DNA of 59,995 nucleotides, taken from positions 1 through 59,995 of the forward strand of contig DASQFN010000007.1 of NCBI GenBank assembly GCA_035633115.1, written 5' to 3'. The number at the start of each line of letters is the position of its first letter. Position 1 is the first letter of the stretch. A program made the position numbers and the translations under genes. Positions 1-8,053 of the stretch are shown one piece after another. The DNA is from Gemmatimonadaceae bacterium (GTDB lineage: Bacteria; Gemmatimonadota; Gemmatimonadetes; Gemmatimonadales; Gemmatimonadaceae). The notes under the pieces are model-generated. The model made no database searches and was not told the origin of the DNA. It saw only the letters and a list, made by a program, of their open reading frames with translations.

Positions 1-21
1 CACTATCTGGGTGTTTGTTTC

Positions 22-2445
22 ATGTCGCAGAAAGCACGTCAAACTCCAACCACTATCCGTTTGATGCTTAAAATCATTCAATCCCCTCCGTCCCTGATCC
101 GTTCGATCCGTTCAATCGTTTTTCTGGCAGTTCTGCTCGCCTTGCCTCTCGCCGCTCAACAGCAACAATCGAGTTTCGATTTCTCGATCAAGAACATCAT
201 GCGCGGCCCCGAGCTGTACGGCCGTCCGCCTGCCAACGTGCGCTGGAGCGCCGACAGCAGGTGGATCTACTTCAACTGGGTGGAGCCCGGGAAGGATTGG
301 CGCGAGACGCCGAAACAGTACCGCGTTCGCGCGGTAGCCGGCTCGAAACCCGAGCGCGTCTCGCTGGCTCAGTTCGATTCCGCGGGCGCACTCGTTTCGC
401 GGGGGAGGCGCTCGCGTGACAACCGGCTCGAAGCGGTCGAGTACAACGGCGACGTCTACATCAACAACCTTCAGACGGGAGCGACGCGCCGTCTCACGCA
501 GACGCTCGCGCGCGAAAGCAGTCCGGAGTTCGCGCTGGACGCACGACGCGTGTTCTTCGTGCGCGATAATAATGTGTACTTCATCGACCTGTCGGATGGT
601 CTTGTCCGCCAGCTCACTGATCTCCGCGCCGGACCCGAGCCCGTTGATTCGGCGAAGCCCACTGGGCAGCGCGGACGTCTTCAACAGCAGCAGCTCGATC
701 TGCTCGAGTCGATTCGCGATCGCGTGCGTGCTGACAGCATCGCCAAGGCAGAACGTAAGGAACGCGAGGCACTCGGGCTCAAGACCTACCATACGATGAA
801 AGGTGAGCAAGTCAGCGAGCTGTCCGTATCACCGACGGGCAGCGGACTTCTGATCCGCACGCGCATCGCAGCAGAAGGCGAAAAGGAGGCCGACGTCCCG
901 CGATACGTGACCGAGACCGGATACACGGACCGTGTGCCAATTCGTTCCAAGGTCGGCGACCTCGAAGACAGGGGGCGTATCGGTTTTCTCTCGCTTCCCA
1001 CGGGTACGATCCGCTGGATCAAGGCGTTCCCCGCCGATTCGACCAATGGCTTTGTCCAGATCCTCGGATGGAACCACTCGGGCACGCGAGCAGCGTTCTA
1101 CTCGTATGCGGCCGATAACAAAGTCCGGCTGCTCCAGGCGATTGACGCATCCACCGGCAACTCGACGGTCCTCGAGACGCTGCGCGACACAGCGTGGGTG
1201 GGCGGTCCGTGCAACGACTGCGGCGGATGGTACGATGGCGGCCGTCGCTTCTGGTACGTGTCCGAGGCGAGTGGCTTCGCCCACATCTATACTGTCGCGG
1301 CCGACGGCAGCGACCGCCGCCAGCTCACCAGCGGAAAATGGGAAGTGAGAGACGCCGAGCTCGCCCCCGACGAACGAACGTTCTACCTCCACACGAACGA
1401 GGTGTCGCCGTCCGAGCTCCAGTTCTATAGGATGTCGGTGAACGGCGGCGCGCGGCAGCGAATCACCACGAGATCCGGAGGTCATCAGGCGGTGGTATCA
1501 CCGAACGGCGAATGGCTCGCCGACGTCTACTCGTATGTGAACCGTCCGCCGGACCTGTTCCTGATACGCAATCAACCAGGCGCGGAGATGTCGCAGCTCA
1601 CGCTTTCGCCGAGCGCGGAGTGGCTGTCGTTTCCGTGGATCGTGCCGGAGATCGTGATGATCCCGGCATCTGACGGAGTGATGGTGCCGGCCCATATCTA
1701 CCGGCCGAAGGACATGGGTGCGCAGCCAAACGGCGCCGGCGTGATCTTCGTGCACGGCGCGGGATACCTGCACAACGTCGGTAATTTCTGGTCGTCGTAT
1801 CCGCGCGAGTACATGTTCAACCAGTACCTCGCGTCGAAAGGGTACGTGGTGCTCGACCTGGACTACCGCGCGTCGGACGGCTACGGGCGTGACTGGCGCA
1901 CTGCGATCTACAGGTACATGGGCGGCCGCGATCTGCAGGACCATGTGGATGCATCGCGCTACCTGACGAAGGAGTACTCGATCAACCCCGAGCGCATCGG
2001 GATCTACGGTGGCAGCTACGGCGGATTCATCACGCTGTTCGCGCTGTTCACTCAGCCGCAGTACTTCGGCGCGGGCGCTGCCCTCCGCAGCGTGACCGAC
2101 TGGGCGCATTACAACCACGGCTACACGTCGCGGATTCTGAATTTCCCGCAGACGGACACGCTCGCGTATCGGCGCTCATCACCGATCTATTTTGCGGAAG
2201 GACTTCGCGATCCCCTGGTGATGCTGCACGGGATGGTGGACACCAACGTGTTCTTCGAGGATGTCGTCCGACTGACGCAGCGGTTCATCGAGCTCGGCAA
2301 GACCGGATGGGATCTCGCTGTCTATCCGGTCGAGGATCACGCATTCCTGCGCCCGTCATCGTGGGCGGACGAGTACCGCCGGATCTTCGAGCTTTTCGAG
2401 GAGACTCTTCCGGCGCGCGTTCCCCTGAAACCGGACTCCCCATGA
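22..2445 (+). CDS. Secreted S9 family (DPP IV/acylaminoacyl-type) serine peptidase
   Basis: Predicted exported peptidase that releases small peptides in the periplasm. A hydrophobic signal segment (FLAVLLALPLAA) follows an arginine-containing stretch. PD40/TolB-like propeller repeats fill the middle (about residues 60-560), followed by an alpha/beta hydrolase domain from about 590. The triad is visible: Ser665 in GGSYGG, Asp740 in HGMVDTN and His773 in EDHAF, numbered from the first ATG. The start is uncertain: ATG at 64 gives a tighter signal peptide, and neither start has a clear ribosome site. Its stop overlaps the start of the next gene (ATGA). It is one of three intact S9 peptidases in this window. 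Substrate cannot be read from sequence. Confidence 0.9.
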   Translation: MSQKARQTPTTIRLMLKIIQSPPSLIRSIRSIVFLAVLLALPLAAQQQQSSFDFSIKNIMRGPELYGRPPANVRWSADSRWIYFNWVEPGKDWRETPKQYRVRAVAGSKPERVSLAQFDSAGALVSRGRRSRDNRLEAVEYNGDVYINNLQTGATRRLTQTLARESSPEFALDARRVFFVRDNNVYFIDLSDGLVRQLTDLRAGPEPVDSAKPTGQRGRLQQQQLDLLESIRDRVRADSIAKAERKEREALGLKTYHTMKGEQVSELSVSPTGSGLLIRTRIAAEGEKEADVPRYVTETGYTDRVPIRSKVGDLEDRGRIGFLSLPTGTIRWIKAFPADSTNGFVQILGWNHSGTRAAFYSYAADNKVRLLQAIDASTGNSTVLETLRDTAWVGGPCNDCGGWYDGGRRFWYVSEASGFAHIYTVAADGSDRRQLTSGKWEVRDAELAPDERTFYLHTNEVSPSELQFYRMSVNGGARQRITTRSGGHQAVVSPNGEWLADVYSYVNRPPDLFLIRNQPGAEMSQLTLSPSAEWLSFPWIVPEIVMIPASDGVMVPAHIYRPKDMGAQPNGAGVIFVHGAGYLHNVGNFWSSYPREYMFNQYLASKGYVVLDLDYRASDGYGRDWRTAIYRYMGGRDLQDHVDASRYLTKEYSINPERIGIYGGSYGGFITLFALFTQPQYFGAGAALRSVTDWAHYNHGYTSRILNFPQTDTLAYRRSSPIYFAEGLRDPLVMLHGMVDTNVFFEDVVRLTQRFIELGKTGWDLAVYPVEDHAFLRPSSWADEYRRIFELFEETLPARVPLKPDSP

Positions 2446-2633
2446 CTCGAGTTCTTGCCGTTGTCGACAATCTCGGGCGCGCTTTGCGCGCGATGCTCGG
2501 CGTGCCCGATTATGAGCGGTATGTCGAGCATTGCCGGTCGGAGCATCCAGGCATGCGGCCAATGACGCGCGACGAGTTCTCCTCCGATCTCCTGGATCGA
2601 AAGTACAGTCGACCAGGTTCGCGCTGCTGCTAA
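2442..2633 (+). CDS. YbdD/YjiX-family (DUF466) small protein
   Basis: A 63-residue protein matching the YbdD/YjiX family: a VPDYERYVEH block, then HPGMRPMTRDEF, and a terminal Cys-Cys. In enterobacteria these proteins are encoded beside cstA-type pyruvate/peptide carbon-starvation transporters; their exact role is poorly defined. Here the ATG overlaps the TGA of the S9 peptidase (ATGA, 2442-2445), so translation is probably coupled to it. No cstA-like gene lies nearby. Length and C-terminus fit the family, so the protein looks complete. Function in this setting is unknown. Confidence 0.8.
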   Translation: MTRVLAVVDNLGRALRAMLGVPDYERYVEHCRSEHPGMRPMTRDEFSSDLLDRKYSRPGSRCC

Positions 2634-2639
2634 CTACGG

Positions 2640-2868
2640 AACTACGGAACTACGGAACTACACAGATTTGCAAAAGCGATTCGGCGGATCTTTAGGCGAT
2701 TTGGCGGATAACTACGGGATTTTTTGGGGAACTACGGAGGGCATCATCAAAGCCCCGACCGTCGTTGCTGTTAACCAAAAAGAATTTCTGTAGTATCCGC
2801 CGAATCCGTCTGAATCCGTCGAATCGCTTTTCCAAATCTGTTGTAGTTCCGTAGTTCCGCGGTCTCGC
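2640..2868. repeat. Long imperfect inverted repeat built from short intergenic words
   Basis: The left arm (about 2640-2712) begins with repeated 'ggaactac' words, then 'cagatttgcaaaagcgattc' and 'ggcggat'. The right arm (about 2790-2868) is its imperfect reverse complement: 'atccgccgaatccg', 'gaatcgcttttccaaatctg', then 'tagttccgtagttccg'. The arms are roughly 60-75 bp apart. It fills the gap between the YbdD-like gene and the convergent lipoprotein gene. It may fold into a long hairpin and act as a bidirectional terminator, or be a degenerate repeat element. No ORF is credible here. Confidence 0.65.
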
Positions 2869-2870
2869 AG

Positions 2871-3440
2871 TTAGCCGCAGCGCTCCGCGTAGTCGGCAGC
2901 GCTCCACTCCTCGCCTCTTCGCTGCTCCTTCGCGCCGAGTGTGTGCGAGATCTCATGTCGCAGCGTCCGCGCTTTTGCATCGATAGTTCGCTCGTTCAGC
3001 TCGTCCAGACGACGAGCGAGTCGAATCATCCACTCGCCGTTGCTCTGATATGAGTGCCCGACCCCATAGAACCTGTACGGGCCCGACCGACGAACGATCG
3101 CCCTGTCGTACATGCGAACTCCGGAGAGGTGATTCTGAATGGCGTCACCGAGCTTGCGACATGTCTCCTCTGCGTGACCAGCGAGGCGCATGGCTTCCGC
3201 GTGGAACGCGGCCGCTTCGTCAGGCGAGACCTCAGCTTCCATGCACGCACTTCCAGCGACTGGTGCCGCGCTACTGGCCACGCACGGCGGTACCGTCCCC
3301 GAGTACTCAGGCGGCAAAGGGGCATCGACGGCGGGCGTGGTCATCGCGACCTCATACTGCGTACTCAGGTCGGACACGGAACGCGCCGCACCCGCGTGCG
3401 CGCAGGCAACCAGCAGAGGAAGAACAAGCAGTACTTTCAT
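2871..3440 (-). CDS. Lipoprotein with an HExxH metal-binding motif
   Basis: A 189-residue predicted lipoprotein: short signal peptide ending in LLVAC (Cys13). Near the C-terminus it has RHEISHTLGA, with HExxH at 162-166, a zinc-metallopeptidase-like motif, embedded in a helical region. Five further cysteines lie in the mature part. I do not recognise the family. The motif suggests a zinc-binding hydrolase, but the C-terminus ends only about 23 residues later, leaving little room for a standard third ligand. The start overlaps the stop of the upstream MFS gene (ATGA at 3437-3440), so the two are translationally coupled. Confidence 0.65.
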   Translation of the reverse strand: MKVLLVLPLLVACAHAGAARSVSDLSTQYEVAMTTPAVDAPLPPEYSGTVPPCVASSAAPVAGSACMEAEVSPDEAAAFHAEAMRLAGHAEETCRKLGDAIQNHLSGVRMYDRAIVRRSGPYRFYGVGHSYQSNGEWMIRLARRLDELNERTIDAKARTLRHEISHTLGAKEQRRGEEWSAADYAERCG

Positions 3441-4606
3441 CTTGTGGCGGGCCTCACCATCGTCATTCCCATCGCGGCGACCAGCGCGAGCGATGCCCCG
3501 AACATAAACGCAGTCTCGGGACCAACGCGGTCCCAGATCGCTCCAAAAATCAGTGATGCTGGGAGCGCTCCTAATCCTATAGCGAGGTTGTACCAGCCGA
3601 AAGCCGCCCCGCGCCGTGCACTCGGCACCAGGTCAGCGACTAACGCTTTCTCAGTCCCCTCGGTCATCGCGTAGAACAGTCCATAGAGCGCGAACAACGC
3701 CCAGGCATGCCAAACGGCAGTCGCGCGCGCAAAGCCGAAGTAGACTACCGCATAGATCAGCCACCCCGCGATGATGAGCGGCTTCCGCCCGAAGCGATCG
3801 GACAGGGCACCGCCCCACGTTCCCGTCGCCGCCTTGATGAGATTCAAAAACGCCCAGAGTATTGGCGCGAGCGCAACCGCGACGCCGAGCTGATTCGCCC
3901 GCAGCAGCAGGAAAGCGTCGGTGGAATTTCCAAGAGTGAAAAGCAGAATGACGCCGAGGTAATACCAGAAGCGGCCACTCAGCTTCGATGCGCCGGCGAG
4001 CTGTGATCCGGCAGGGATCTGCGATCCGCCCGCGAGCTGCGAGCCCTCGGACAATTTCCCTGCGTCGTTCACCGCGGGCTTCACCTCGCGCACAGCGATG
4101 ATCAGAACTATGAACGCGATGATTCCCGGAATGGCCGCCAGCCAGAACACTTCGCGCAGCGACAAGCCGCCCCACTTGAGAAGCGCGAACGCAACGAGCG
4201 GCCCGAGTACCGCGCCTGCATTATCGGCAGCGGCATGAAATCCAAACGACCGGCCACGCATGTCCGGATCGACTGAATCTGCCAGCAGCGCATCCCTGGG
4301 CGCCGTGCGAATTCCCTTCCCTACGCGGTCGGCCAGGCGGATCACCAGGACCTGCGTCGCACTCTGCGCCAGCGCCGTGAACGGACGCACGAACGTCGCG
4401 ATTCCATAGCCGATCACGACGAGCGGCTTTCGCTTTCGAACCTTGTCGGACCACCACCCGCTAACGAGCTTGAGAACCGCCGCCGTGGACTCGGCCAGAC
4501 CTTCGATTGCCCCGATGAAGCTCGCGTTGGCGCCCAGCACAGTGGAGAGGAAGAGCGGGAGCAGCGGGTAAATCATTTCCGTCGCCGCGTCGGTGAAAAA
4601 GCTCAC
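3437..4606 (-). CDS. MFS transporter
   Basis: Major facilitator superfamily protein of about 12 membrane segments. It has a basic loop between TM2 and TM3 (GWWSDKVRKRKP) and a second one after the central loop (ALSDRFGRKP), both typical MFS signatures. It resembles cytoplasmic-membrane drug or metabolite exporters; substrate unknown. The GTG at 4606 is the only standard start close to the homologous region. The frame stays open upstream, where it reads KLGRNVVALGAVSFF as in many relatives, so the true N-terminus may lie within the end of the preceding gene without a standard start codon. It sits in a co-directional block with nucleotide-sugar genes. Confidence 0.85.
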   Translation of the reverse strand: MSFFTDAATEMIYPLLPLFLSTVLGANASFIGAIEGLAESTAAVLKLVSGWWSDKVRKRKPLVVIGYGIATFVRPFTALAQSATQVLVIRLADRVGKGIRTAPRDALLADSVDPDMRGRSFGFHAAADNAGAVLGPLVAFALLKWGGLSLREVFWLAAIPGIIAFIVLIIAVREVKPAVNDAGKLSEGSQLAGGSQIPAGSQLAGASKLSGRFWYYLGVILLFTLGNSTDAFLLLRANQLGVAVALAPILWAFLNLIKAATGTWGGALSDRFGRKPLIIAGWLIYAVVYFGFARATAVWHAWALFALYGLFYAMTEGTEKALVADLVPSARRGAAFGWYNLAIGLGALPASLIFGAIWDRVGPETAFMFGASLALVAAMGMTMVRPATR

Positions 4607-4641
4607 CGCACCGAGCGCGACGACGTTGCGGCCGAGCTTCC

Positions 4642-5625
4642 TTACGAGGCCTTCACCTCGGAGTGGTCTCCAAGCGTGACCTCTCCGTTCACCCCCTCGA
4701 GCCGGGCCTCGTCGCCGATGAGGGAGTTCCTGAGCTTCGACTTCGAGATTCTCGCGCCGCTGCCGACAATCGAGTGGCTGATCTCCGAATCCTCGATAAC
4801 GCTGCCCTCACCGACCGAGACGTTGGGGCCAATGCGTGACCCCTTCAGCGTGACATTGTCCTCGATGTAGACGGGATCGATGATCGTAGTGCCGTCGAGC
4901 GTTTCCGGCCGGCGGGCACGGCCCTTCGTGAGCATGGTCTGATTCGTCTCGAGCATCGTCTCGATCTTGCCGGCGTCATACCATCCTTCGACGTCTATCA
5001 CTCTGATCCTCGCGCCCTTCTCGATCATGTACTGGAAAGCGTCGGTTAGGAAATACTCGCCCATATTCTTGGGAGAGCGAAGGACGTGGTCTATCCCCTC
5101 GAACAGCAGCTTCCAGTTTCTTATATAGTAGAGCCCGATGTTGGCGCGCTTCGAGATCGGAACCTTGGGCTTCTCAACGATCTGCGTCATGTTGCCGTCC
5201 TTGTCCGTGACGACAACGCCGAAGCGCTGATAGTCCTCGACCTCCTTCACCCAGATGATTCCGTCGGCGTCGACCGTTTTCACGACGGTGAGATCGGCGT
5301 CGAAGATCGTGTCCACGAAGATGATCAGGACAGGCTGGTCCACATAATCACGCGCCAGCGCAATCGCTCCGGCGGTCCCGTCCTGAATCTTCTGCTCGAT
5401 GAACACCGACGGAATGTCCAGCGACGCGCGCGCGAACTCCTCGACTTTCTCCTTGAGGTGCCCGGTGATGTAGATGATCTCCTCGACGTTTCCGAGCTTT
5501 TTGAGATCGTCGAGGATGTACGACATCACGGGCTTGCCGGCGACTTTCATCATCGGCTTTGGTGTGATGTGCGTGTGCGGGCGGAGACGAGTGCCCTTTC
5601 CGGCGAGAGGAATGATGACTTTCAT
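4642..5625 (-). CDS. Sugar-1-phosphate nucleotidyltransferase (RmlA-like, with C-terminal beta-helix)
   Basis: Transfers a nucleotide to a sugar 1-phosphate to make an NDP-sugar in the cytoplasm, probably for cell-surface polysaccharide. The N-terminus MKVIIPLAGKGTRLRPHT contains the GxGTRLRP nucleotide-binding signature. TPKPMMKVAGKP follows, and residues from about 245 form hexapeptide-like repeats of a left-handed beta-helix (DNVTLKGSRIGPNVSVGEGS). This two-domain layout is like glucose-1-phosphate thymidylyl- or uridylyltransferases; the exact nucleotide is not decided by sequence. The start overlaps the stop of the cupin gene (ATGA, 5622-5625), supporting a joint role in sugar activation. 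Confidence 0.88.
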   Translation of the reverse strand: MKVIIPLAGKGTRLRPHTHITPKPMMKVAGKPVMSYILDDLKKLGNVEEIIYITGHLKEKVEEFARASLDIPSVFIEQKIQDGTAGAIALARDYVDQPVLIIFVDTIFDADLTVVKTVDADGIIWVKEVEDYQRFGVVVTDKDGNMTQIVEKPKVPISKRANIGLYYIRNWKLLFEGIDHVLRSPKNMGEYFLTDAFQYMIEKGARIRVIDVEGWYDAGKIETMLETNQTMLTKGRARRPETLDGTTIIDPVYIEDNVTLKGSRIGPNVSVGEGSVIEDSEISHSIVGSGARISKSKLRNSLIGDEARLEGVNGEVTLGDHSEVKAS

Positions 5626-6023
5626 GGAGCAGACGTTCCCTCGCGGCCGTAGCGGTCCTGCAGCCTGACTACATCGTCCGCTTCGGGCGTAGACGCCTCG
5701 AGGATATCGCAGTCGGTAACAGCTTCCATTTGATGCACGGTGCCTGGTGTGATGCGGAACGATTGCCCGCGCGTGAGCCGCATGTCCTCGAGATCGTCAC
5801 CGAGCTTGACGCGATAGATGAGCTCGCCGCTCAGCAGGTGGACCGTCTCGTCCTTTCTATTGTGGTATTGCACCGAGAGTGCCTGCCCCGCGTTTATGTG
5901 CAGGATTTTGCCGAGGTATCGGTTCGTGTGCGCCCAGATTGTTTCGTGCCCCCAGGGCTTGGGAACCGTGATGACGTTCACCGGCCCGGAGCGCGCACTG
6001 TCTTCGTTGTTCACGTCGATCAT
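5622..6023 (-). CDS. Cupin, phosphomannose isomerase type II-like
   Basis: A 133-residue single cupin resembling the C-terminal isomerase domain of mannose-6-phosphate isomerase/mannose-1-phosphate guanylyltransferase. It has the typical PKPWGHETIWA opening, the metal-binding QYHNRKDETVHLLSGE block and a second motif GTVHQMEA. It likely interconverts mannose and fructose 6-phosphates or a related sugar phosphate. It is the first gene of a minus-strand operon with the nucleotidyltransferase. The ubiB-like gene diverges from it, leaving only about 50 bp for both promoters. Confidence 0.82.
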   Translation of the reverse strand: MIDVNNEDSARSGPVNVITVPKPWGHETIWAHTNRYLGKILHINAGQALSVQYHNRKDETVHLLSGELIYRVKLGDDLEDMRLTRGQSFRITPGTVHQMEAVTDCDILEASTPEADDVVRLQDRYGREGTSAP

Positions 6024-6076
6024 GCGGTAATATCTCCCGCAACGAGTGAGCGGGGCAATGCAGCCTTCCGCCGGGC

Positions 6077-7911
6077 ATGCTTCCTGCCCCCCGTGGCTTC
6101 ATCATCCTCGCTCCGCGATATATCCCTCGTATTGCGGCTACCGTAGGGCTGTTCACGCGCTACGGCCTGCTCGATTTCGCCAAGCGCCAGGGCCTCACGA
6201 GCATTGAAGGACTCGGTGCGACCGACGGCAGCCGGGCGCCGGCAAGGACGTCGCGGAAGCGAAGGACAAGGCGGTCGCTTTCCGCGAGCGTCTTGTCGAG
6301 CTGGGACCTGCGTACATCAAGCTCGGCCAGGTTCTCTCGACGCGGCCCGATCTCATGCCGCCGGCTTACATCAAGGAGCTCGAGCATCTGCAGGACAGCG
6401 TCGGGCCCATGTCGTTCGCCGACGTCGAGAAGACCATAGAAGAGGAGCTCGGCGCACGCATCAGCAAGCTCTTCGCGATGTTCGACGACAAGCCGCTGGG
6501 CAGCGCGAGTCTCGGGCAGGTTCACGCGGCGCAGCTGCGCGACGGGCGCGAAGTGGTTGTGAAGGTTCAGCGTCCCGGAATACGCGAGCAGCTCGCCGAC
6601 GACATCGAGTTCTTCCGCGAGCTGGCGCGCTATCTCACGGAGCAGACGAACGCGGGTGACCGCGTGGACATGATCGGCGTGGTGCAGCAGCTCGAGCGGG
6701 CTCTCGCAGACGAGCTCGACTACCGGACCGAGGCGCGAAACTCGGCGATGTTCCGCCGCACACTCGCGCGCTTTCCGCACATTCTGATTCCGCGCGTCAT
6801 CGATGCGTACACCACGCATCGAGTGCTGACCACGCAGCGAATACGCGGTATCAAGATCAGCCGGATTCCGCCTATCACCCGCATCGACCACGACTTCCTG
6901 CCGCTGGCCGAGGAATTCTCGAAGGCCTGTCTGCACCAGATTGCGGTGGTCGGCCACTTCCACGCCGACCCGCATCCCGGAAACATCTTCGTTGTGCTTC
7001 CGCGTGAGGACAACCCGATGACGCCGGCCGAGGCGAGTGCGGCTGATCGCCGTCTGGAACCGCGTGAAGCACAGACGCCCTTGCTCAAAACCGAGGCGCT
7101 GGCGATGCAGGAAGCAAGAGCGCCGGCCGATCCGACCGAGCCAAAGCTCGCGCTCATCGATTTCGGAATGACAGCGCACCTCACGCAGAGGATGCGCGAC
7201 AGCGTCGTGCGCCTGCTGCTGGCGATGGCCGACAACCGCGGCGAAGAGGTCGCGGAGGTTCTCATAAGCATCGGCGATCAGGTCGAGACCTTCGATCGCA
7301 AAGGGTACATCCGCCAGATCTCCGGGCTTGTTGCCCAGCACGCGGATCAGACCGTCAGCGATATGCCCGCAGGGCTTATTCTCTACGAGATGATCAGCAC
7401 CGGCTATCGGGCGGGACTTCGTCTGCCGGCGGAGCTGACGCTTCTTGCAAAGGCGCTGTTCAATCTCGACGCCGTGACGCGGTCGCTCGATCCTTCGTTC
7501 AACCCCACGGAGACAGTGCGCGAGAACGCGATGGAGATTGCCAACGAGCCCGCGCGGCACGACCTCTCGCCACGGCGGATCATTGAGATAATGGGCTCGA
7601 CCTCCGATTTGCTGCAGGCATTGCCGCGCCGGATCGATACGATCACCGAGCGAATGTCACGTGGCGATTTTGCGGTGAGGATCGACGCGCCTCAGCTGCC
7701 GGCGCTGCTAACCGGCATGGAGAAGATCGCGAACCGGATTCTCGTGGGCCTGGTGCTGGCGGGTTTGCTCATCGCGAGCAGCATGCTGCTTCAGTTCTGG
7801 AGGACTCTCGGACTCGTCGGTTTCATAATCGCCGCGGGACTGGCGCTGTACGTTCTGATTACTGTCCTCGTGAACGATCGGCGAGACAAGCAGCGCTCGG
7901 CCAAAGAATAA
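6077..7911 (+). CDS. ABC1/UbiB-family atypical kinase, apparent frameshift near 6231-6241
   Basis: UbiB/ADCK-type protein, in other bacteria linked to ubiquinone and lipid metabolism at the membrane. The N-terminus (from ATG 6077) is in one frame; from about 6235 the homologous sequence continues in another, including the family KxGQ motif (AYIKLGQVLSTRPDLMPP). The first ATG of the second frame (6355) would lose this motif. One missing G in 'ccgggcg' would join the frames as DGSRGAGKDVAEA. Downstream are GSASLGQVHAA, the VVKVQRP lysine, HADPHPGNIF, IDFGM and two C-terminal membrane helices. About 48 residues rich in Ala/Glu/Pro separate HADPHPGNIF from IDFG. It could be a sequencing error or a real lesion. 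Confidence 0.82.
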
Positions 7912-8053
7912 AGGCACCCCTTGCTATCGGACCGGAGCAGATCAACTTTTTGGCATCTCATGGGTCCCGTCCGATAGGCGCTGCCTTGAGAGCTCGCGCC
8001 ATGTAGTCGCACGCGTCAAAAGCCTTCGCTCCGACCCTATAAAAGGAGTTTCG

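Noticed and set aside
6160-7560. 466-residue minus-strand ORF opposite the ubiB-like gene
   Set aside because: Antisense shadow produced by high GC content; no family features.
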